The translations under genes and the position numbers were made by a program. Source: an uncultured Methylococcaceae bacterium (lineage in GTDB: Bacteria; Pseudomonadota; Gammaproteobacteria; Methylococcales; Methylococcaceae). From it: DNA of 46,584 nucleotides. The stretch is taken from positions 1 through 46,584 of the forward strand of contig CAIZPP010000019.1 of assembly GCA_903934875.1 (NCBI GenBank), in the 5' to 3' direction. The notes below the pieces were generated by a model. The model was not told the DNA's origin. It ran no database searches and saw nothing but the letters and a program-made list of their open reading frames with translations. Positions 17,822 through 26,650 of the stretch are shown piece by piece. Numbering within the stretch: the stretch's first letter is position 1; each line of letters begins with the position of its first letter.

Positions 17822-18243
17822 ACAATGAAAATCTTGTTTTTACAAAATTTTACTGGAATACCCCATGGTCATGCATATCGTTCAGCCCACATGCACCCTA
17901 CAAACATGAAGTGTAGCGGCTTGTCCTCGCTTTTCGACCAATGCTGCGACTAGTTGCCCGACACCTCAAACGCACTCCATGGGTTGAACCATGACCAATA
18001 CCAATAAGCAAAATACACACAGCCGAAGTGTCCCGGTACTGATAAGAGGCTTCGTTTGTTCATAACACCTCTTCCGCAAATTTTCTGAGTGGCGGCTAAG
18101 CGAAGCTTTCCTGCCGTCAGAAAAAACGGTCACCGTCCGGAATTGGCCGGAACCCTCCCTTGAACACGACGGTCTGGATGGATGCCAACCGACGAATTTT
18201 TGGCATACTCAGCCTTCCACGACGACAACTGCCGGATTTAGGA
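17822..18243. other. Intergenic region with dispersed repeats
   Basis: No supported gene. Bases 18083-18137 (CTGAGTGGCGGCTAAGCGAA ... AAAAAACGGTCACCG) repeat 9098-9147 in inverted orientation. Bases 18140-18243 repeat 1320-1436 in direct orientation and flank the intact hepT gene. A 42-codon open frame at 17825-17953 starts like a glycosyltransferase (MKILFLQNF) but stops too soon to judge. Confidence 0.5.
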
Positions 18244-18732
18244 TCACGGCAACGGCAACGCCAACCCAAAACGCTCTTCTAACCAATCGTGGCACCGGAC
18301 CATAGCGGACTGGATTGTCGGCAAGGTGTCGAAGGCTTGTTTTAACGATGCCTCGCGGTTGGCCGGGCCGGGGTAGTCATGCTCAAAAGCGTTGCGGCGC
18401 AGGCCAAGTTCAATCCAGGCATCGGTTTCCAGCAATCCGTATTTTTCCAGCCGGTTGAGGCGGTCGCGCAGGGTCGGCAAGCCGTCCAATTCCTCGGCGT
18501 AATCCAGCAGTTGCGGAAACAGGCGTTTGCGCATCGCGTCCACGATTTTGCTGAAGCGGAAGATGAAGCGGTCTCGCACATCACGCTCGGCATCGGTCGG
18601 GGTGGCACTCCAGGCACCTAGACGCTCGGCGTTTGCCTCCAGTTCTGCGGCAGCGCGCAACACCATGCGCATGTTTTCGCTCTGCTCGGCCCATGTTGCT
18701 TGTAATCTAAGGGACTTGTCGGCGGGCGTCAT
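18244..18732 (-). CDS. hepT: HepT-like HEPN toxin
   Basis: A 162-residue all-helical protein with the HEPN signature RX4HXY, visible as RNAFEHDY. HepT proteins are HEPN RNases inactivated by the cognate MntA nucleotidyltransferase through AMPylation of the tyrosine in this motif. Its ATG overlaps the mntA stop by 4 bases (ATGA), so it is translated after the antitoxin. Somewhat longer than the ~140 residues of the best-studied HepT. A deleted copy lies at 1320-1640. Confidence 0.85.
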   Translation of the reverse strand: MTPADKSLRLQATWAEQSENMRMVLRAAAELEANAERLGAWSATPTDAERDVRDRFIFRFSKIVDAMRKRLFPQLLDYAEELDGLPTLRDRLNRLEKYGLLETDAWIELGLRRNAFEHDYPGPANREASLKQAFDTLPTIQSAMVRCHDWLEERFGLALPLP

Positions 18733-19037
18733 AGCCGCACTCCGTTGGCCTTGGCTTCCCGAACAATCAGTTGCCCGTTGTCTTGGGGGTCGTAGGGGTC
18801 GGCCAGCACGAGGTCGATTTTTTGTTCGCCCAACCGCCGCTGCAATTGGGCTAGCAGACGGAAACGGCGGCGCAGACGTTCGTCGGCATCCAGCGAGGTT
18901 TCCAGAAACAGATCAATGTCGCCGCCGCGCTGGCGGTCGTCGGCCCGCGAACCGAACAGCCAAACTGGTGTGTCGGGTCCGAACACTTCGGCCACGCAGT
19001 CGCGGATGGCGTTGATTTCCTCTGTTTTCAAGCGCAT
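18729..19037 (-). CDS. mntA: MntA-like minimal nucleotidyltransferase antitoxin
   Basis: A 102-residue protein of the minimal nucleotidyltransferase family. WLFGSRADDRQRGGDIDLFLE shows the GSx(7)GGDxD motif, with the two catalytic Asp in DID and a third acidic residue near KIDLVL. MntA antitoxins AMPylate HepT to silence it. It is the first gene of the pair on the minus strand and lies just inside MITE-A copy 2 (19066-19190), so the promoter lies next to or within that element. Confidence 0.87.
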   Translation of the reverse strand: MRLKTEEINAIRDCVAEVFGPDTPVWLFGSRADDRQRGGDIDLFLETSLDADERLRRRFRLLAQLQRRLGEQKIDLVLADPYDPQDNGQLIVREAKANGVRL

Positions 19038-19065
19038 GTGGCTACCCCCTGGTTATGATAACGAA

Positions 19066-19190
19066 TTACTGCGTTTTAATATCGAAGAGTTACTTGTTGG
19101 GTTATATCATTTTGCAAAGCAGTTCACACACAGGATGGTTTGATTGAGTGTCCTGTATTATTTTTCTTTGTTACGAAAAAACGCTGTACA
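19066..19190 (+). repeat. MITE-A copy 2
   Basis: About 125 bp with imperfect inverted ends (TTACTGCGTTTTAATATC and GAAAAAACGCTGTAC). Its interior matches the reverse complement of 45287-45413, including GAGTTACTTGTTGGGTTATA. It separates mntA from the deacetylase gene. No ORF. Confidence 0.82.
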
Positions 19191-19201
19191 CAAATACAGC
19201 A

Positions 19202-20137
19202 TCATTGCAACTCAACCGCCATCAACTCGCGCACATGCGCCCCCACGCTTTCCCCCAAAGCTTCCAAGTTGTACCCGCCCTCCAATGCCGAAACCAGTTT
19301 TCCGCCGCAGTGCCGTCCGGCGAGGCTTAGCAATTCGCGGGTAATCCAGGCGAAGTCGTCTTCGTCCAGCCTCAAATCACCCAATGGATCGTTTTTGTGG
19401 GCATCAAAACCTGCGGAAACTAGGATCAACTCGGGTCTGAATAGGTCCACAGCCGGTAAAATTTTACCTTCCATCGCGGCACGGAATTCACTGCCCCCGC
19501 TCCCGGCAGGCAATGGGGCGTTAAAAACGTTGCCGACCCCGGTCTCGCCGGACGACCCCGTTCCGGGGTACCAAGGGTGCTGGTGGGTGGAGGCGTAGAG
19601 CACTTCCTTATTGCTGGCAAAAATGTGCTGGGTGCCGTTGCCGTGATGCACATCAAAGTCAATGATGGCAACCCGGCGAATGCCATGACTATGACGGGCG
19701 TGTTCGGCGGCGATGGCGATATTATTGAATAGGCAGAAACCCATGACATGGCTGGATTCGGCGTGGTGGCCCGGCGGGCGGATGCCGCAAAAGGCATTTT
19801 CCGCCTCGCCTGCAAACACCGCGTCCACCGCCGCGCAGACCGCGCCCACGGCACGGCTGGCCGCTTCTCCAGAACCGGGCGAAACCGGGGTGTCAGGGTC
19901 TAGGTAATGAATTCCATACTCAGGTATGGAAGCAAATACCTTATCGGTTGCAATCTGCGTGTGAACCCGTAGAATTTGCCCAATTTCGGCGCGGGGTGCC
20001 TCTTTTGTGACCACGCCAGCAAACTCGTCACGTCTCAGTACTATGTCGATAGTGCGCAAACGCTGGGCGTTTTCGGGGTGGCCTAGGCCAGTGTCGTGGG
20101 CAAGGAAACTGGGATGGGTGTAGTAAAATGTAGTCAT
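19202..20137 (-). CDS. Histone deacetylase family (acetoin utilisation-like) hydrolase
   Basis: A 311-residue class II-like deacetylase. RPPGHHAE holds the catalytic His pair, IIDFDVHHGNGTQ the zinc ligands Asp and His, SAGFDAHKNDPL the second zinc Asp, and ALEGGYNLEAL the C-terminal Tyr loop; all residues are present. Bacterial members remove acetyl groups from small amines (acetylpolyamine amidohydrolase-like) or proteins. TGLGHPENAQRLRTID at the N-terminus is also typical. It is alone on the minus strand and reads towards MITE-A copy 2. The natural substrate cannot be told. Confidence 0.93.
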   Translation of the reverse strand: MTTFYYTHPSFLAHDTGLGHPENAQRLRTIDIVLRRDEFAGVVTKEAPRAEIGQILRVHTQIATDKVFASIPEYGIHYLDPDTPVSPGSGEAASRAVGAVCAAVDAVFAGEAENAFCGIRPPGHHAESSHVMGFCLFNNIAIAAEHARHSHGIRRVAIIDFDVHHGNGTQHIFASNKEVLYASTHQHPWYPGTGSSGETGVGNVFNAPLPAGSGGSEFRAAMEGKILPAVDLFRPELILVSAGFDAHKNDPLGDLRLDEDDFAWITRELLSLAGRHCGGKLVSALEGGYNLEALGESVGAHVRELMAVELQ

Positions 20138-20195
20138 GGCGTGTTTAATGCTTTGTAGCTAAGTAAAGGGCTGGGGAAAGCTTCTATTAGACTTT

Positions 20196-20250
20196 ATCGG
20201 AAACCTTCCGCTGTTGCAGCAAGGGCGCGGCCACTAGCTGGGTTTCCGAT
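20196..20250. repeat. Perfect 10-bp inverted repeat upstream of the deacetylase gene
   Basis: ATCGGAAACC (20196-20205) and GGTTTCCGAT (20241-20250) are exact complements about 35 bases apart. The element lies between two divergent genes and could be an operator or a short mobile palindrome. Nothing else is recognised in 20138-20409. Confidence 0.4.
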
Positions 20251-20409
20251 CAAGGCTATTGTGTGCAAGCTGGGCAAAAAAAGCCATATATACGGAAATG
20301 CAAGTGAATACTGCCTGTGGTACGATGTTTGTGCAAACGTAGTTGACAACCATTCCCATCAAGCAAGCATTTGACGTTGAAACCGCTGTGACACATTAAG
20401 AGAACTGCC

Positions 20410-20790
20410 ATGGGTATTATTTACAACAACCTACGGCTTGCCAACCCCTATTTTCCTGAGCAAGACGAGATAAACGTTGAAGCCTTGGTGGACATGGGTG
20501 CGACGCACCTTTGCATACCCGAACATATCGCCCTGCAGTTGAAACTGACTGTGCTGAAGGAACGTGAAGTGGTCACTGCGGACGGCTCCCACCAACTGGT
20601 TAAATACGCAGGGCCAGTGCGGGTTTCGATGCTGGGCCGGGATTGTTTTGTTGGGGCTTTGGTGATGGGTGACCAAGTATTGTTGGGAGCCATCCCTATG
20701 GAGGACATGGACTTAGTCGTTTCACCCCGGGAGCAGCGCATTACGGTGAATCCAGCGGCACCGAACATACCGATGGCATTGGCAAAATAA
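20410..20790 (+). CDS. Retropepsin-like (clan AA) aspartic protease family protein
   Basis: A 126-residue protein resembling clan AA aspartic proteases (AF_0612-type). VEALVDMGATHLCIPEHIALQL corresponds to the catalytic DTGA/DSGA loop plus the following helix, and VLLGAIPMEDMDLVV to the conserved hydrophobic-Gly segment. The catalytic triplet reads Asp-Met-Gly rather than Asp-Thr/Ser-Gly, so activity may be altered, although the Asp and Gly are kept. A homodimer would be required. Promoter and partner are unknown; the downstream DNA is MITE-B. Confidence 0.78.
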   Translation: MGIIYNNLRLANPYFPEQDEINVEALVDMGATHLCIPEHIALQLKLTVLKEREVVTADGSHQLVKYAGPVRVSMLGRDCFVGALVMGDQVLLGAIPMEDMDLVVSPREQRITVNPAAPNIPMALAK

Positions 20791-20810
20791 CGCTATTTTT
20801 CCTTATTATA

Positions 20811-20939
20811 GTGGCGTTACGCACAGGCACCTGCACTGTTATCGGCAAAGAATTGCCAACCTACGGCGATTCGTTTTGGAGTGTCAAGGCTTGCCTTGAC
20901 GGGCAAAGCGAGCTTTGCCACTCCATGCGTAACATCAGT
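20811..20939 (+). repeat. MITE-B copy 2
   Basis: A near-copy of 75-202 in the same orientation, with ends GGCGTTACGCA and TGCGTAACATC and the shared TTGGAGTGTCAAGGCTTGCC core. It ends 29 bases before acnB, so it lies where the acnB promoter and leader would be. Confidence 0.78.
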
Positions 20940-20968
20940 ATTTTTTTAATTGTACCGAAGAGACTGAC

Positions 20969-23545
20969 ATGCTAGATGAATACCGCAAACAAGCCGCTGC
21001 ACGGGCGGCGGAAGGACTGGTTCCCAAACCTTTGAGCGCCGAACAGACGGCGAGTCTGGTGGATTTAATCAAGAATCCCCCGGCGGGCGAGGAAGACTTT
21101 CTGCTGGAATTGTTGGCCGACCGAATCCCTGCAGGTGTTGATGAAGCAGCCTATGTCAAAGCCGCATTTCTCGCAGCAATTGCAAAAGGCGATGCAAAAT
21201 CGGAAATACTTACACCCGAAAGAGCCACAGAGCTATTGGGCACGATGCTGGGCGGTTACAATGTACAACCATTGATTGCATTGCTGGACGACGGGAAGCT
21301 CGCCCCTATCGCAGCCCAAGGACTTTCGCGCACCCTGCTAATGTTCGACGCATTCCACGATGTGCAAGAAAAAGCCGAGGCCGGCAACAGCCACGCGCAA
21401 GCCGTTTTGAACTCTTGGGCCGAGGCGGAATGGTATACCAGCCGACCGCCGCTACCGGAAAAGCTCACTGTCACCGTGTTCAAAGTCGTCGGCGAAACCA
21501 ATACCGACGACCTGTCCCCGGCCCAGGATGCTTGGTCGCGCCCGGACATTCCCCTACACGCCAAATCCATGCTTAAAGTGCCGCGTGAAGGCATCCACAA
21601 CGCCGAGGCGCAAATTGAGGAACTCAAGGCCAAGGGCTTCCCGGTGGCTTATGTGGGCGATGTGGTAGGCACTGGCTCTTCGCGAAAATCCGCCACCAAC
21701 TCGGTATTATGGTTCACTGGCGACGACATTCCCCATGTCCCCAACAAACGGGCCGGCGGGGTCTGCATCGGCGGCAAAATAGCCCCGATCTTTTTCAACA
21801 CGATGGAAGACTCCGGCGCTCTGCCCATCGAGTGCGATGTCAGTGTGCTGAACATGGGCGATGTGATCGACATCCACCCCTATGCGGGTGTCATTCGCAA
21901 CCATGAAACGGGGTCGGAACTGTGCCGGTTTGCATTAAAAACCGATATTATCCTTGACGAGGTGCAAGCCGGCGGGCGCATCCCGTTGATCATTGGCCGC
22001 GCACTCACTGACCGTGCCCGCAAAACCTTAGGGTTGCCCGCCTCCACGGTATTCCGCCGCGCCCAAGCCAAGCTTGACTCCGGCAAAGGCTACACCTTGG
22101 CCCAAAAGATGGTGGGCAAAGCTTGCGGGGCGGCGGGCGTGCGCCCCGGAATTTATTGCGAGCCCCATATGACCACGGTTGGCTCGCAAGACACCACCGG
22201 GCCTATGACCCGCGACGAATTGAAAGACTTGGCTTGTCTGGGCTTTTCAGCCGATCTAGTGATGCAGTCTTTCTGCCATACAGCAGCCTATCCGAAGCCT
22301 GTGGATGTGCAAACCCACCATACCCTGCCTGACTTTATCATGAACCGGGGCGGCGTTTCCCTGCGGCCCGGCGACGGCATCATCCATTCTTGGCTGAACC
22401 GTATGTTACTGCCTGACACAGTCGGCACCGGTGGTGATTCACACACCCGCTTCCCGCTGGGCATATCCTTTCCTGCCGGTTCCGGTTTGGTGGCCTTTGC
22501 CGCCGCCACTGGAGTAATGCCGCTGGACATGCCGGAATCGGTGTTGGTACGGTTTAAGGGAACAATCCAACCCGGCATCACCCTGCGCGACTTGGTCCAT
22601 GCAATACCTTATGTGGCCTTGCAAAGGGGATTGCTGACGGTCGAGAAGAAAGGCAAGAAAAATGTGTTTTCGGGCCGCATTCTGGAAATTGAAGGATTGC
22701 CGGACTTGAGGATAGAACAAGCTTTTGAATTGACCGACGCCTCCGCCGAGCGCTCGGCGGCAGGCTGCACGGTAAAGCTGAACCCCGCGCCTATCATCGA
22801 ATACCTGCGCTCCAACGTGGCGCTGTTGCAGTGGATGGTCGAGCAAGGCTACGGCAATGTGCGCACCCTGCAAAGACGGGTCAAGTCCATGCAAGACTGG
22901 CTAGACCAGCCTACTCTCCTCGAAGCTGACGCGGATGCCGAATATGCCGAAATTATCGAGATTGACTTGGACCAGATCACCGAACCGCTGCTGTGCTGCC
23001 CCAACGATCCGGACGATGTGAAGCCATTGTCCGCAGTGGCGGGTACCCACATTGATGAAGTATTTTTGGGTTCCTGCATGACTAACATCGGTCATTTCCG
23101 CGCTGCCGGACATTTGTTGGAAAAATTCGGCAAGCAAGTTCCAGGACGCCTGTGGATATCCCCCCCCACCAAGATGGACGAGACGCAGTTGAAAGAAGAA
23201 GGATTTTACGGTTCCTATGGAAAAGCCGGGGCGCGGACGGAAATGCCCGGCTGTTCCCTGTGCATGGGCAACCAGGCGCGGGTGGCGGACAATGCCGTGG
23301 TGGTTTCAACCTCCACCCGCAATTTCCCCAACCGTTTGGGGAAAGATGCGCAAGTGTTTCTGGCCTCCGCCGAACTGGCGGCGGTATGCTCAATATTGGG
23401 CAGGATTCCCAGCGTACCGGAGTACATGGAATACGTTGTTGAGATCGATGCCAAAGCGGCGGACACCTATCGTTATCTCAACTTCGATCAACTGTCGGAT
23501 TTCGCAACGCTTGCGGAACAGGCAAAGACGGAGGAATTGGTTTGA
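20969..23545 (+). CDS. acnB: Aconitate hydratase B
   Basis: An 858-residue protein of normal AcnB length. It interconverts citrate and isocitrate in the TCA cycle and can act on 2-methylisocitrate. The N-terminal HEAT-like helical domain ([19 protein letters not shown]) is AcnB-specific. The swivel domain has [17 protein letters not shown] and [12 protein letters not shown]. The [4Fe-4S] ligands are in the CHTAAYPK region and in [16 protein letters not shown] and [18 protein letters not shown] precedes the ATG. It is monocistronic, directly downstream of MITE-B copy 2. Confidence 0.97.
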   Translation: MLDEYRKQAAARAAEGLVPKPLSAEQTASLVDLIKNPPAGEEDFLLELLADRIPAGVDEAAYVKAAFLAAIAKGDAKSEILTPERATELLGTMLGGYNVQPLIALLDDGKLAPIAAQGLSRTLLMFDAFHDVQEKAEAGNSHAQAVLNSWAEAEWYTSRPPLPEKLTVTVFKVVGETNTDDLSPAQDAWSRPDIPLHAKSMLKVPREGIHNAEAQIEELKAKGFPVAYVGDVVGTGSSRKSATNSVLWFTGDDIPHVPNKRAGGVCIGGKIAPIFFNTMEDSGALPIECDVSVLNMGDVIDIHPYAGVIRNHETGSELCRFALKTDIILDEVQAGGRIPLIIGRALTDRARKTLGLPASTVFRRAQAKLDSGKGYTLAQKMVGKACGAAGVRPGIYCEPHMTTVGSQDTTGPMTRDELKDLACLGFSADLVMQSFCHTAAYPKPVDVQTHHTLPDFIMNRGGVSLRPGDGIIHSWLNRMLLPDTVGTGGDSHTRFPLGISFPAGSGLVAFAAATGVMPLDMPESVLVRFKGTIQPGITLRDLVHAIPYVALQRGLLTVEKKGKKNVFSGRILEIEGLPDLRIEQAFELTDASAERSAAGCTVKLNPAPIIEYLRSNVALLQWMVEQGYGNVRTLQRRVKSMQDWLDQPTLLEADADAEYAEIIEIDLDQITEPLLCCPNDPDDVKPLSAVAGTHIDEVFLGSCMTNIGHFRAAGHLLEKFGKQVPGRLWISPPTKMDETQLKEEGFYGSYGKAGARTEMPGCSLCMGNQARVADNAVVVSTSTRNFPNRLGKDAQVFLASAELAAVCSILGRIPSVPEYMEYVVEIDAKAADTYRYLNFDQLSDFATLAEQAKTEELV

Positions 23546-23720
23546 AGACAGGGGCGGACTGTTCCGCCCCGCTTTCCGATAAAAAACGGGATAAGTCAAG
23601 ATAAAATGCACAAAAATTTCAGCCAATACTTCGCTGAATTTTTCTCGACCATAGCTTAATCTAACACTTAACCCGCTGAGAATATTAAGAAGATTACCCG
23701 TGGATATAAAGAGAACTAGA

Positions 23721-23900
23721 ATGAAAACCATATCCGAAAGTGCGCTGAAAGACCGTATGTCTGATTACTTCAGAGAAGTTGAGGCCACCGGCGAAGAATT
23801 GCAGATTACCAAAGACGGCCAGCTAGTGCTCAAAATCATCTCTTACCGTCGCTATTTTTGCGAGGCTGACTCGCATTCTGAGGACCATAGCAACGGTTAA
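23721..23900 (+). CDS. Orphan Phd/YefM-like antitoxin, probably truncated
   Basis: A 59-residue protein. KTISESALKDRMSDYFREVEATGEELQITKDGQLVLKII matches the Phd/YefM DNA-binding half. The C-terminus after SYRR turns into unrelated CEADSHSEDHSNG, suggesting frameshift or loss of the toxin-binding tail. No toxin gene follows. A start at GTG 23700 is also possible. Confidence 0.6.
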   Translation: MKTISESALKDRMSDYFREVEATGEELQITKDGQLVLKIISYRRYFCEADSHSEDHSNG

Positions 23901-23977
23901 TGACCCATGTTATGCAACGACGGGCCTTGGCCATCGTTCAGCCCAACAGTTTGAGTGGGAGGGCTAGCTTGTGGAGT

Positions 23978-24085
23978 GCGGCGACTCGTCGCCACCTTGT
24001 GTGACTAGCGGCGACTCGTCGCCGCCTTGTGTGGCTAGCGGCGACTCGCCGCCGCCTTGTGTGGCTAGCGGCGACGAGTCGCCGC
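23978..24085. repeat. Tandem 30-bp palindromic repeats
   Basis: Three 30-base units (GCGGCGACTCGTCGCCRCCT then TGTGTGGCTA) start at 23978, 24008 and 24038. A fourth palindrome (GCGGCGACGAGTCGCCGC) follows at 24068-24085. Each unit contains a GGCGAC/GTCGCC hairpin. The flank GCCGCACTCCAGAAAGTG also occurs near 350. The array sits between the antitoxin gene and the 3' end of btuB. Confidence 0.8.
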
Positions 24086-24100
24086 ACTCCAGAAAGTGAG

Positions 24101-26047
24101 CTATTGGGTTTTGCCCGGACTATAGTTAACCGACAAAAACAAGTTCGTACCCATCTGGTTGTACAAATAGGAGGTTTCGTAATGCTCGTTGAACAGGTTG
24201 GAGGCCCGCCCTTCGAGCAATACATCCTTGTAAACTTCATAACTGGCGCGTAGCCCCACTGTTGTAAAACCGTGCAGGCGGATGGTATTCGCCAAGTCGT
24301 CATAGCTGCGGCCTTGTTCGTTCACGATCAGACCGACGCGGAATTTGTCGAAGCGGCGGTCCAAATCGAGTTGGGCCATTTGCTGTGCCCGGCGTGGTAA
24401 CAGGTTGCCATCGTTGGGTCCGCCATCGCGGTTGCGCGGGTCGAGCAGGCTGAGATTGGCTTTGATGACTACACCGAATAACTGGGTTGAAACTTGGTTT
24501 TCCATGCCTAAAATCTCTGCATTGGAAATGTTATTTGGTTTGAGGGTGGATGAGTCGAAAACAATCAAATCGTCAATCTTAGTGTAGTAGCCATTGACTG
24601 CCCAGTTGACATCAAACAGTTTGCCTTTTGCGCCTACTTCAGCGCTTTGCGACGATTCCGGCTTTAAATAGGGATTGCTGAAGTTAGGATAATATAGATC
24701 ATTGAAAGTAGGCGCTTTGAACGCAGTGCCGTAAGATGCGCTGAGACGCAGGACTTCGCCGAAACCGTATGCCCAAGCTGCCCCGCCGGTGGTCTTGCCG
24801 CCGAATTGCTGGTTGCTATCTTGGCGTACCGACAAGTTCAAACTATGGCCTTCGATAATACCTTGGTACTGCAAAAAGCCGGCTTTGTCATCGCGCGAAG
24901 TGACGGGAAATATCAAACTGCTGTCAACCCTATTGACATAATAATCGAAACCCGCAGTTATCATATGGTCTTTATTCAAGGTAAAGTCGTTCTGCCAAGT
25001 GGTAGTGACACGGCGGGTATTGAAGCTGTCAACGAATGCCCTGCCCAAATAATCATTTTCCATATCCGCGTTGGTGCCCGCCCGCAAGGTGGTGCTCCAA
25101 AATGACAGGGGACTGAAACGCAGCTTGCCGCCGATCACTTGCTGTTGGACCTGGGAATTGTCGGTGAAGCTTCCGTTGTACCGGTTGTTACCTGCCGCCT
25201 GCAGTAAATTGCCTTCGATTTCCAAGCCATTGTCGAAACGGTAGCCGGCGCGAGCCGAACCAGAGGTATTGTTGTAGCCGCCATTGCCCGGTTCAGTGAC
25301 ACCGCAGCCTAAACCAGTTACCGGATCGCCAAGGCAGGGGTGGATGCCACCGGTGTACAATTCGGCGGCACTAAGGTTGAACCAGCCATTTTCCCCTCCG
25401 CCTGAGACACCGGCAGAAGCCTTGTAGGTATTGTAGGTACCCCCTCCTAGGCTGATAAAAGGCTTTATGTCCCCCCCCCCTTTACGGGTGAAAATTTGGA
25501 TCACGCCGCCGATGGCATCAGAGCCGTACAGGCTGGAACGCGGCCCGCGCACGATTTCAATGTGATCCACTTGGTCGATGGGAATATCCTGGAGCGGTGT
25601 CGTACCCGCAGTCGCCGAACCCATTCGCACCCCATCGACGAGATACAGCACATGGTTGGAATTGGTGCCGCGCATGAACACGTCGGATTCTTTGCCCAAG
25701 CCCCCGCTATTGCTGATGCCTATGCCAGCGATGCCGAACAGGGCGTCCTGCACCGACAATAGCTGTTTTTTCTCGATGTCTTCCCTGGTAATGACACTGA
25801 CCGAGGCCAGGCTTTCCTCTTCGCTTTGCGCTGTGCGGGTGGCGGTGACCACGACGGGCGGCAGGGTTTGCGTTTCTGCGTCTGTATCCGCCAAGGCGCT
25901 AGTGCCCGCAGTTGCAAGCAATAAGGATATGGCCGGGAGCAATTTCTCTGAATTGCGTTTGTGGATGGAGTTGTCGTGCCTTTTCCCAGGCAAGCTTTCG
26001 GGAAGTTGTTGTTTACCAGATTCTAAAAAAGATGGATTGAATTTCAA
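24101..26047 (-). CDS. btuB: BtuB-type TonB-dependent cobalamin receptor
   Basis: An outer-membrane receptor of ~648 residues. LPPVVVTATRTAQ is the TonB box region. VSVITREDIEKKQLLSVQDAL and VDHIEIVRGPRSSLYGSDAIGGVIQIFTRKG form the plug domain. The rest is a barrel with many aromatic strands, ending in LFLSVNYS plus a short PGKTQ tail. The hydrophobic signal LLPAISLLLATAGTSALA precedes the mature part. The start is uncertain: TTG at 26047 is preceded by GAGGAG; TTG at 26062 also reads. The cobalamin riboswitch upstream strongly supports vitamin B12 as the substrate. No other B12 transport genes are nearby. Confidence 0.92.
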   Translation of the reverse strand: MKFNPSFLESGKQQLPESLPGKRHDNSIHKRNSEKLLPAISLLLATAGTSALADTDAETQTLPPVVVTATRTAQSEEESLASVSVITREDIEKKQLLSVQDALFGIAGIGISNSGGLGKESDVFMRGTNSNHVLYLVDGVRMGSATAGTTPLQDIPIDQVDHIEIVRGPRSSLYGSDAIGGVIQIFTRKGGGDIKPFISLGGGTYNTYKASAGVSGGGENGWFNLSAAELYTGGIHPCLGDPVTGLGCGVTEPGNGGYNNTSGSARAGYRFDNGLEIEGNLLQAAGNNRYNGSFTDNSQVQQQVIGGKLRFSPLSFWSTTLRAGTNADMENDYLGRAFVDSFNTRRVTTTWQNDFTLNKDHMITAGFDYYVNRVDSSLIFPVTSRDDKAGFLQYQGIIEGHSLNLSVRQDSNQQFGGKTTGGAAWAYGFGEVLRLSASYGTAFKAPTFNDLYYPNFSNPYLKPESSQSAEVGAKGKLFDVNWAVNGYYTKIDDLIVFDSSTLKPNNISNAEILGMENQVSTQLFGVVIKANLSLLDPRNRDGGPNDGNLLPRRAQQMAQLDLDRRFDKFRVGLIVNEQGRSYDDLANTIRLHGFTTVGLRASYEVYKDVLLEGRASNLFNEHYETSYLYNQMGTNLFLSVNYSPGKTQ

Positions 26048-26254
26048 GGAATGTCTCCTCAATGGGCCATGCTCACCCGCATGACCGTGGATGCTGAATG
26101 CATCAAAGAGGACGGAACAACAGACCGGCGAAAACCATTGAAGACAATCCTATTTTCCGCTGCAATGGACAACGGGGCAGGATGCTTTCACAATGGCAGC
26201 CCTAGACGGGAACCTGTTTGCCGGGACCCGCCCTCCGCGATGCCCGAAATTATT

Positions 26255-26460
26255 GCGGCGTGGGCCGGTATCCGGGCTTGCGAGCGATAACCTGTTGGCA
26301 TCCAGACCATCGCCTTCCCGCGAGTTACGCAGTGGCTTAATGATGGTCCTTGACTCGCTTACCGTTGCGGGGGCAGCGCCGGTTTTGCGGGGGGCTTTGA
26401 TCCCGCGCACCGGCTTCCCGTTTAACCCAGACGCGAAAACGCCGCCGGGCACCCAAGTTG
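26255..26460 (-). ncRNA. Cobalamin riboswitch
   Basis: In minus-strand reading it contains GGGAAGCCGGTGCG, then GCTGCCCCCGCAACGGTAAG, AAGCCACTG, GGGAAGG and GCCCGGATACCGGCCC, in the order of the B12-box riboswitch. It lies ~200 bases before btuB on the same strand and should switch off btuB when adenosylcobalamin is plentiful. Confidence 0.95.
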
Positions 26461-26550
26461 CAGTAAGGATCGCTACTTTAAAGTAAAATGAATTACGCGT
26501 CAAAGCCCCAATCAACCATTTTTCGCATGAACTGGAAGTAGAGGTCATGG

Positions 26551-26610
26551 ACCAGCGTTTTTAATATCAAATGATTACTTGTTTGATTATATTATTTTGT
26601 AACTAACAAT
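26551..26610 (+). repeat. MITE-A relic
   Basis: The stretch CAGCGTTTTTAATATCAAAT then GATTACTTGTTTGATTATAT matches the left half of MITE-A copies 2 and 3 in degraded form. No right end is found. It lies in the intergenic space before the GGDEF-hemerythrin gene. Confidence 0.55.
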
Positions 26611-26650
26611 CTATCGCGACTCCTTAAAGCCGCTTGCGAGTTCCAAAGCC

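Noticed and set aside
17825-17953. 42-codon open frame beginning MKILFLQNF, like the start of a glycosyltransferase
   Set aside because: Only the first few residues are suggestive; the rest shows no family pattern. It may be a relic but cannot be supported.
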